NCBI GenBank assembly: GCA_009363875.1
Contig: CM018691.1
Location: 7,137,977 to 7,201,976, forward strand
Origin: Mikania micrantha
Taxonomy: Eukaryota > Streptophyta > Magnoliopsida > Asterales > Asteraceae
Length of the DNA: 64,000 bases
Direction of reading: 5' to 3'
Positions 57,001-64,000 of the stretch are shown piece by piece. A program made the translations under genes and the position numbers. Each line of letters begins with the position of its first letter. The stretch's first letter is position 1. Below the pieces are notes generated by a model. It did not search any database and was not told the origin of the DNA. It worked only from the letters and a program-made list of their open reading frames with translations.

Positions 57001-57214
57001 GGTTCTGTATTGCCAGATAATTATCTGACTCAAGAACCATTATTCTAAACTGTGTCTCTGTTATATGTTTCTGAAACTGTTCTACGACAACTCACTATGA
57101 TAATGATAAATGATATGAATATAAAAAGTACTGAAATATATATGATTCGTACCTGTTTTACTGTTCATGTACTGTAGAGATCACTGTTCCGGTAACGGTT
57201 CCGGCACTGATGTT
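51095..57214 (-). repeat. 5' LTR of element C
   Basis: 6120 bp, about 15 substitutions from the 3' LTR. It contains the same inserted poly-A-tailed sequence (about 53051-55134, 13 A), the same GGTTCG array (about 55626-56170) and the same predicted intron (51448-52637). The last three bases expected at the outer end are missing. Confidence 0.92.
53051..55134 (+). mobile_element. Poly-A-tailed insertion, copy in the 5' LTR of C
   Basis: Counterpart of 41340-43424, identical apart from rare changes; the poly-A run is 13 instead of 14. Confidence 0.55.
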
Positions 57215-58096
57215 TGTCATATTCCATGAGTTGTTACTAATGACTGCATGTATTGTCACTATTCCATGAGTTGAAGCTTATGACTTTGTGTCATACGCGA
57301 CGACTGCATGTATTGCCACGTGGATGTTTCCACACTCCGTGTATTCGTTGTGGTTGACTTCGGTCTTCCTCAATGTTTGCATTTATTGTCACGTGGATGT
57401 TTCCACACTCCGTGTATTCGTTGTGGTTGACTTCGGTCTTCCTCAATGTTTGCATGTATTTTCACGTGGATGTTTCCACAACTCCGTGTGTCGTTGTTAT
57501 TGACATTGGTCATATACAATGATACATGTATGGTCACTTATATTAATTGAGAATATTGATGGATTGTGATTGGTTGATTTAACATATGATTGACTATCTA
57601 GGATTTATTATTATATGTGATTATGTGTTTGAGTTATGAGTTGGATTTGTGTACGTGGATATTGTGTTGATTGATTTCACAGATGCTCATACGGATGTTA
57701 TCAAGAAAATATAGATTCTTCAAAACTCTTTGTAAAATATTTAATATAAAACTTATGAGTTCTCACCAACTACTTTGTAGTTAACACTTGATTTTCACAT
57801 GTTTCAGGTAATGAAGCTAAGTAGGTTGATGAAGAAGAATCTACACTTTTGGACATCATCATATAGGATCTTGGACTTAGCTAATTAACTGAAATTCTGG
57901 CGAATTGAATTTAGTTAAATAGTTAATTCTCTTTTGTAATTGATGTAACTATTTCATGATTAACATGATTTTTGTGTAATTAATTTGGTTGAATGAATGT
58001 TATATGATGATATGATTTAGATGCCAACGAGCTTTTGAACAATCTACACATCCCTCGTGGCATCCGGACGTTTCCGCCATCGGTCGGGGTGTTACA
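57215..58096 (+). mobile_element. Solo LTR B, segment 2
   Basis: Resumes after C with TGTCATATTCCATGAG and ends CGGTCGGGGTGTTACA, followed by TSD TCTTC. It contains a 73-bp tandem array and the 3' splice site of LTR intron 2 (CACATGTTTCAG|G at 57807) preceded by CTCACCAACTA and TTAAC. Confidence 0.88.
57305..57523. repeat. 73-bp tandem repeat, three copies
   Basis: TGCATGTATTGCCACGTGGA starts at 57305 and related starts are at 57378 and 57451. Copies one and two are almost identical; the third is diverged after CCACA. Each has CACGTGGA (G-box core CACGTG). Confidence 0.88.
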
Positions 58097-58101
58097 TCTT
58101 C

Positions 58102-58532
58102 TAAAGGTATCACCTTGGAAAGGTGTGATACGATTCGGCAAGCGCGGGAAGCTTAGCCCACGTTACGTAGGACCTCTTGAGATCCTGAAAAGGATTGGTC
58201 TGGTAGCGTATCAACTCCAATTACCAGATGAACTCAGCGGAGTTCATGATGTGTTTCACGTTTCAAATTTAAAGAAATGTCTTTCTGATGAGACATTGAT
58301 TGTACCTCTGGAAGAAATACAAGTGGACGAACAGTTACGGTTCATTGAAGAACCAGCTGAAATCATGGACCGAGAGGTCAAACAGCTCAAACACAGCAAA
58401 ATTCCAATAGTCAAGGTCCGGTGGAATTCAAGACGTGGACCTGAATTCACATGGGAAGGAGAAGATCAAATGATGAAGAAGTATCCTCATCTGTTCAAAA
58501 AAACAACTGCAAACACTGAGAAGACACGTTAA
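58102..58532 (+). pseudogene. pol: C-terminal end of pol of element A (chromodomain part)
   Basis: Continues the frame left at 36740, now starting with KVSPWKGVIRFGKRG. It contains the conserved linker GVHDVFHVSNLKKCL and a chromodomain-like end (RFIEEPAEIMDREVKQL, KVRWNSRRGPEFTW), stopping at TAA 58530. This end is thought to steer integration to particular chromatin in chromoviruses. The open frame at 58035-58101 before it belongs to solo LTR B, not to pol. Confidence 0.92.
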
Positions 58533-59038
58533 ATTTCGGGACGAAATTTCCTTCAACAAGGGGATGACGTGATGCTTCACACTTCAACACTTCATATTTC
58601 AAACTGTAAGCACAAACATTTTATACAATTGGTTTTGTTATAAACATATGTGCTACATTACATTTTATGTGCTACATTTCATATGTTACATGTTATGGTA
58701 GTACATACATGATTAGTTTCAAACATTTGCTATGTGCGAGGTTACATAGTACAAACAGTTGCGAACACTCACTATGTGCAAGATTACATAGCACAATATG
58801 ATCAAGCACAAACATTCACAGTTAGGCGTACTAACTGGTGTGCACGCAAACAGTTACATAGAACGATCACACTTAGGTGTGATGTTGCAAACATTGAACC
58901 TTGTGTGTGATTACACACAAGCACACAGAATGATCAGACATCGCACTAGCACGTACAATTTGAAACCACAAGTAGTTTCCTAACTACTTCTAGCACTAAG
59001 CAATTTTCGGGACGTAAATTCCTTCAACAAGGGGATGA
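58533..59038 (+). other. 3' untranslated region of A with duplicated polypurine tract and hairpin run
   Basis: TTTCGGGACGAAATTTCCTT CAACAAGGGGATGA occurs at about 58536-58567 and again, as TTTTCGGGACGTAAATTCC..., at about 59004-59038 where it abuts the 3' LTR. Between them six perfect inverted repeats lie at 58730, 58772, 58820, 58866, 58900 and 58970. Confidence 0.82.
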
Positions 59039-61933
59039 TGTGACAATCCGGCAATTCGCGATTAACCCCGTTAACAAAAATTAACAGAATTGACACGAAA
59101 TCATAGGAAATCAAACTACAAGGATTATAATGGAATAAAACAAATTATAAACACCAAAAATTACAAAGTGTAAGTTGTAATTAGATTAGAATGTAGAATC
59201 TTGACTTTTAAGGCCAAAATTCGGCTTAAACACCAAATTGAATTTGAATTTCACATCAATAATCAGTTATAACCAAATTAAACTATCCTAAATCATCTCA
59301 TTTATGATTACTAACAACTGATATACGTTATTGAACAATCAATCGTCGAAATCAAAGCAATTAACAACCCATTAACACAAAACCGTTACTAAGTGACTAA
59401 GAAACCATACAATTCGATCAAATGTCACACAATTCAACATCCCAACATTCTAGTCGGCACTTTTAGAAGTTCTATCATACACCAATTCGATCGCAAAAGC
59501 CTTGGGTTGAAGAATTTGATTTTGAGCCGACCGAGCTTGAGCCACAAGTTGAACTACATCAAATCGAAACCAAAACAAGTAAGTAATCACTCTTACACAC
59601 CCTAAACATGCCGATTAAGCAAACCCCTATGCTATTTTCGGTTAAAAACATCGAATTATAAGAATTCTAATTCTAGGGTTCATCATCATGAACGATTTGG
59701 GGATTCCGGTACAAACGATGTTGAAAATCAAATTAATTATCATCCTTAGTTTCAGAAGGATGCGACTAAGGATAAATCCATATCAATTTTATGAAACAAC
59801 ATCGAATTGTATGAAGTTTAATTCTAGGGTGTATGATGCAAATTGATTTGGGGGATTCGATTCAAACGAGTTTGATAATCTAATTAAATCACACAGAGAG
59901 GTGCGAAATCATATGATTGATGATATCCCTCTGTTAAATGCATTGAACAGTAACGCATTTTATGATTTCTATTTCTAGGGTTTTTGAGTCAAAACGATTT
60001 GGGGGGTTTTTGGTCAAACGAGTTTAAAAGTCAAATTGAACTACCCAGAGAGGTTCGGAATCCATCATTTGACAAAAACCCTATGTTAAATGTCTACAAC
60101 AACAACGAATTTTACAATTTCTAATTCTAGGGTTCTTATGTAATCGGAATTGGGGGTTTCGAATCACATGAACTTGTTATTCGAATTAAACATTACAGAA
60201 AGGTTCGTGGTAGCCATTTTAATGAAAACCCTTTGTTAATTCTATCAAACAATTAAGAATTTTGTTATTTTGATTCTTAGGGTTTTCAGTTAAACCCATT
60301 TGGAGGTTTCTTAGTTAAACGATTGTGATATTCAAATTACTTGCACAAAAAGTTTCGAAATACCTGGTTTAATGAAAACCCTATGCTTTTTCAGATTGAC
60401 ATTAATGAATTTAAACGATTTTGAATAGAGATTGGAGTATACACGTTCGAAACATTAATGAATTACAAATTGGGACGTTTTGTTGATCGATAACTGAACA
60501 AAAATCCATCTCTGAACTCGGTTGGATTAATAGAAACAAAGCCCTATGGTTTTAGGGTTGATTGAAATCAAATTGGGGTCCAATTGAACCCATTTGGTTT
60601 GGTTATGGTTAACAAAAGAAGAACCAGACGAATTGTTCTTAAAACCATTTAAAACTGAGATTAATCACAATTGCAGAGGTAGAGGAGTTGGTTAGTTGGG
60701 ATTGTTTGGTTCTGGAGGTCGAGGGTTCGATTCTGGTCTTCACTGGTTTTGAGATTTAAAACCAATTTTTAGTATTTTGATCATAATTCGTTCGTTTTAA
60801 TTCTGATTTAGCTCGTTTCAGTTTCGTTAGAACCGAAATGGAATTTAGAACAAAGTAAATCAATAAAATTTACATTTTTGACTAAAAAGAATAATCGCGT
60901 ATAATTACGTGTGATTAAACGAAATTGTAACTACACGTGATTTAAACAAACGAATTCGAAATCATGCATACATGGGCATGAGTGTTTCAAACAAACTAAC
61001 ATACGTGTGTTGACACGTATGTGATTTCAAACATTAAACGACATCCCGAATAACACAACGTTATTGTTAAAACACGGATTCTTCGTAGAGGTTTATTTGC
61101 GCAGTTCCACGTGTGTTGATCATTCTACTTGCATACAAAGGTGCGTACACGACCCCTTTTCTTATTTTACTGTTTTGGGGGAGAAAACATGTGCAAACAA
61201 ACACTTTTAGATACATATCACTTGCATGAGTTAGCTATTTACGATAAGTGCGAACATAGCATTACAAGTTCTTACATATCGAACCGTTTAGTTTGCCGTA
61301 GTGCAAAGCGTGGTAGTTGAAGATAGATCTATTGGGTTTGACATACCTCACTTGGTAGATTGTAGGTCTACGCAAGTGTTTGACTAGCCAATTCACATTA
61401 CTATTGTTTGTGCTAGACAATAGTGGGAAAGGCAAATTACATTCTAACAGTCAGCTTCGGTGTCGACCGCTTATGTAAATAGTACAAATGACTAGCTATC
61501 ATGACTATGCATGTGTGATTATGTTATCTGCAAACATTTCGTTTCAAACAGTTGTTTCAAACATTTGTGATTAAACAAACCTGTGTATGCACCAACCTTT
61601 GTGTTGACTTGATTTACATGTTTTCTCAGGACGTTAAGGTACAAGAACAAGCAAGCATGGACTAGGATGTGGAGTCGCATGCATATTTTAATTCTTGTGT
61701 TTTGAATTTGGACATTTAAGATTTTGACTTGTAATTTACAGTTTTCAAACCGTTACATTTGTTATTGTTTTAAAAACGCTTCCGCAACGTTAAAACTTTG
61801 ATATTACAGTTTTAGACCAAAGTTATGTTTGATAAGCATATAGAGGTCTTTCGTTATGTCTAATGATCTGAGATCCTGGTTTGTCACGTCCCAAACGGTA
61901 TAAATCCGTTAGTTGAAATTTGGGGGTGTGACA
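59039..61933 (+). repeat. 3' LTR of element A
   Basis: 2895 bp, same structure as 28765-31657, ending GGGGGTGTGACA and followed by TSD GGTCG. The tandem array begins at about 59624 (AGGGTT marker at 59675), the tRNA-like piece at about 60675. Confidence 0.93.
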
Positions 61934-62313
61934 GGTCGTGTTTTCGTCGCATTTTCGGATCGTACGCGCGCGTGTTTGTAACTTAATTAAAAGAATTATT
62001 TTCGAATGTTTTGAAAGGTGGTTATTTATAGTAACTATTTTAAATACGTTTTCCTTGAAATATTTATCGTAATTTATTATATTACGCGTTTCGTTACTCG
62101 TTCGCGTATTCTATGCATTTTATTTAGATAACTTTATGTTACGTGTTTTAATTAAAATAGTTTCCTTTTAATTTATTTCTGATGAGTTTCAAAATTATAA
62201 AACGTTAAAATATTATATTTTCTTAATTTATTATCGTTCGTTTATCGTTTTCGTTTCGTCATAAAACGTCACTTACGCGCGTTTTCGTACAGAGCGCTAA
62301 CTGTACGAACACG
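61934..62313 (-). mobile_element. Long-LTR remnant D1, segment 3, truncated
   Basis: Resumes GTGTTTTCGTCGCATTTTCG after element A and shows the AAAACGTCACTTACGCGCG and TGTACGAACACG blocks known from D2, D3 and C. It stops at about 62313, some 500 bp short of the U3 end seen in D2, where it meets a different retroelement. No right TSD for D1 exists. Confidence 0.75.
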
Positions 62314-63670
62314 GCCAAAAACTTGATGCGTGCGGTCAGTACCCTAAAAACAAGACTAAATTAAAGCTATTTAACCTATGCTAAAGACACTCTAACTAGC
62401 CCTAGACCTAGACTTTGACCTAAACACCTAGTAATAATCGGAAATCCTAAACTAGACCGCTACGTAGGCAAGTGTACCTATCGGTGACAGTATAGCTTGT
62501 GGAAGACCGGATATTGAACCCTAAGGACACTAGTTTGACAAAACTAACCTAGACTGTGAACAAAATAAAGTAAAAGAGAAAAAGGGGGGTTTCGGTGCTA
62601 ACTGATAACCAGATCAGACTGAAACTGACTAAGGAAACTAATACTAACAACTACACTAAAAACAACAAACTAAACTGATAATGAAACTGGAATCTAACTG
62701 CAGTAAGGAAAACTGGTGTATCTAGGCTGGGATTCAAAAGTATGACAGATGCTGACTTGGACTGATCTATGAAGGATGAAGACTAGGATCTTAAGGAACA
62801 GACCAAGGAATACCTAATGGGACCCAGATCAGATACCAGGCAACTCAAATGGGAATCCTAAGGCTGTAATGTATGCACTAGTCTATCGGGTCACCTTCCG
62901 GATTTTCCAGATATGCATTTGCACTAAAACGGGTGAATCACCTCCCGGATTTCTCCACCCGTTTGTATCCTAAGACACTAGAGAGCTATAAAGTTGGCAA
63001 CTTTGACATGGATTGACACTAGCACTAAGTAGATCTAAGACAACGCCCTCCCGGGTCGTTTAACTCAAATATCCCAAGTGTCAGAGACCAACCATCTAAC
63101 CTATCACCTCCCGGATTTCTAGGTTAGGTTACACATGCTAATAACTATACTTAATGAAGTCTAATCCTATGGAATGTGATCAACAACCCATAAACTAACC
63201 TAAAACACAAAGTAGTAGGCCTAACATGCATCTATGTGTGGAAAGACCTTCCTAAACACATGTGGATCAAACATACACCAAATATAATCATTCAACATCC
63301 ATAAAAACCATCAAAGATTCAAACTTTACAGCTGATTACAAAGCATATATCATCCATGAGCATAAATCAAGTCCAAAATCAACAAAGTTCACAACTTTAT
63401 CATCCAAAACCTAGATACAACCATAGATCTAGCCACAAAACATACTAACAGTAGCTAAACAAGTCTGAAATATGTCTAAATACATCAAAGATCAAAGCTT
63501 TAAACTGAAAACATGTAAAGAAAAGGAAAATACTCAAAATGGTACTTCTTCTCTTCTCCAACAAGCCCTAATCAAGCCCCAAACTCCATGGTTAAGCTCC
63601 AGCAGCTCCTAGGCTCAATTAGGGTTCCAAAGACGCAAAAAAAAGACCCTCAAAACGGCTGGAATGCGTT

Positions 63671-63680
63671 GAATTTATAG
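63671..63680 (-). promoter_or_regulatory. TATA box of the Tat/Athila-like LTR
   Basis: CTATAAATTC on the minus strand, followed downstream by a GGAACCCTAATTGAGC-type leader typical of plant LTR starts. Confidence 0.5.
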
Positions 63681-63719
63681 AGGGCTTGAAATTAGGGTTT
63701 TAGGGCTCAAAATCATCTG

Positions 63720-63850
63720 GGGCGCAACGCCTGACGTGGGTGCAAAACGCCAGGCGTTGCGCGCGGAATTAATGCAAGGCTGGCGGCTGATCGGCCCGCG
63801 CGTAACGCCTACTCCTGGGTGCACACGATAGGCGTACCGCCTAGGTCATC
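63720..63850 (-). promoter_or_regulatory. Cluster of AGGCG/CGCCT palindromes upstream of the TATA box
   Basis: GCGCAACGCCTGACG, AACGCCAGGCGTTGCGC (palindromic), GTAACGCCTAC and ATAGGCGTACCGCCTAGG. Compare 3488-3611 in the unrelated solo LTR S. Confidence 0.5.
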
Positions 63851-64000
63851 ATTTCTTGGTTTTCTTCGCGTATTCACCCGATCTTGATTCCGACGCCCGT
63901 TTGCCTTCATTTCCGCTCCTCCGGGACACATTCCTGCACAAAAACACTAAAATGCAAAAAGGAACTAGAATCGACTCAAAATATAAACAAAACAAACGAA

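Larger units (their letters stand above)
39384..57214 (-). mobile_element. Full-length Ty3/gypsy element C with 6.1-kb LTRs
   Basis: LTRs 39384-45507 (3' LTR) and 51095-57214 (5' LTR), primer site complement at 51078-51091, gag, pol and polypurine tract 45508-45522. Total 17.8 kb, of which 12.2 kb is LTR. I count about 15 substitutions and one poly-A length change between the LTRs, so the insertion is recent. The outer end of the 5' LTR stops at GATGTT and lacks the final ACA; no matching TSD is seen there (left flank GTTAT), consistent with a small terminal deletion. Confidence 0.93.
28765..61933 (+). mobile_element. Ty3/gypsy element A (Tekay-like chromovirus), interrupted
   Basis: TSD GGTCG at 28760-28764 and 61934-61938. 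LTRs 28765-31657 and 59039-61933, primer site 31661, an extra ORF, gag, pol, and a polypurine tract at about 59028-59038. The pol gene is split by B (36741-58096). Without B the element is about 11.8 kb. Ten substitutions are visible in the first 400 bp of the two LTRs and gag-pol has many lesions, so it is older than C. Confidence 0.93.
62314..64000 (-). mobile_element. Partial 5' LTR of a Tat/Athila-like gypsy element
   Basis: The minus strand ends GCATCAAGTTTTTGGC, matching the start of the well-known plant Tat/Athila/Ogre primer region (ATCAAGTTTTTGGCGCCG). Only the first bases of the primer site remain before the junction with D1. The LTR continues past the window edge. Seen: TATA box CTATAAATTC (minus, 63671-63680), AGGCG palindromes upstream of it (63720-63850), and CACCTCCCGGATTT repeated near 62940 and 63105 with variants near 62890. 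No ORF. Confidence 0.6.

Noticed and set aside
58035..58101. N-terminal extension of the pol end of A
   Set aside because: This part lies in solo LTR B up to 58096; the pol frame resumes only after the TSD.
63700..63860. CpG island of a host gene promoter
   Set aside because: GC-rich patch lies in a retroelement LTR with its own TATA box; no host coding sequence follows in the window.

Overview
This is plant nuclear DNA, very probably from a dicot and plausibly a composite (Asteraceae); the family is only an inference from the style of the retroelements. It is AT-rich intergenic sequence. There is no intact host gene. Nearly everything is transposable elements, and most of those are nested inside one another. 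The only host-gene remnants I recognise are two decayed pieces of a plant glutamate-receptor-like (GLR) gene. Target-site duplications (TSDs) can be read for most insertions, so the stacking order can be reconstructed. Region 1, 1-12.2 kb: an AT-rich repeat family appears twice in opposite orientation (1-740 and 9720-10600). The left copy carries a 193-bp MITE with a 9-bp TSD. Between them lies a degenerate CACTA-like element (about 1.88-7.37 kb). It contains a 3.7-kb long-TIR element (2888-6615), which contains a 2.77-kb solo LTR (3138-5911, TSD CCCTG). GLR pseudogene pieces lie at 8.88-9.65 kb (minus) and 11.95-12.2 kb (plus). Region 2, 12257-14676: a compact, young LTR retrotransposon (TSD CATAT, LTRs 397 and 395 bp, tRNA-Met primer site). 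Its single long ORF fuses a retroviral-type CCHC knuckle, a protease-like remnant and a convincing ARID DNA-binding domain. Region 3, 16014-62313: a 46-kb stack. The base is D1, a minus-strand long-LTR remnant. Into D1 went solo LTR D2 (16871-25803, TSD CTTAC), which carries solo LTR D3 (19777-24497, TSD TTCGC). Also into D1 went a full Ty3/gypsy chromovirus-type element A (28765-61933, TSD GGTCG, 2.9-kb LTRs, plus strand, gag-pol with many lesions). The pol gene of A is split by solo LTR B (36741-58096, TSD TCTTC). B carries a full minus-strand gypsy element C (39384-57214) with unusually long 6.1-kb LTRs. The pol gene of C is split by a 704-bp Cassandra-type TRIM (48389-49092, TSD ACCGG) whose LTRs hold a 5S-rRNA-like segment. 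Region 4, 62314-64000: part of the 5' LTR of a Tat/Athila-like element on the minus strand, fused at its primer-binding site to D1. The most interesting signals are as follows. (1) The long LTRs S, B, D1, D2, D3, C and partly A share a split-gene layout: TATA box, exon of about 190-215 nt, good 5' splice site, repeat-rich intron, micro-exon, then a second intron with matching donor, branch point and acceptor. (2) The retroelement carrying an ARID domain. (3) LTR comparisons suggest the Cassandra copy is older than the insertion of its host C, so C may have moved with a broken pol. (4) A run of six perfect hairpins lies between two polypurine tracts of A. (5) AGGCG/CGCCT palindromes lie upstream of the TATA boxes of two unrelated LTRs.
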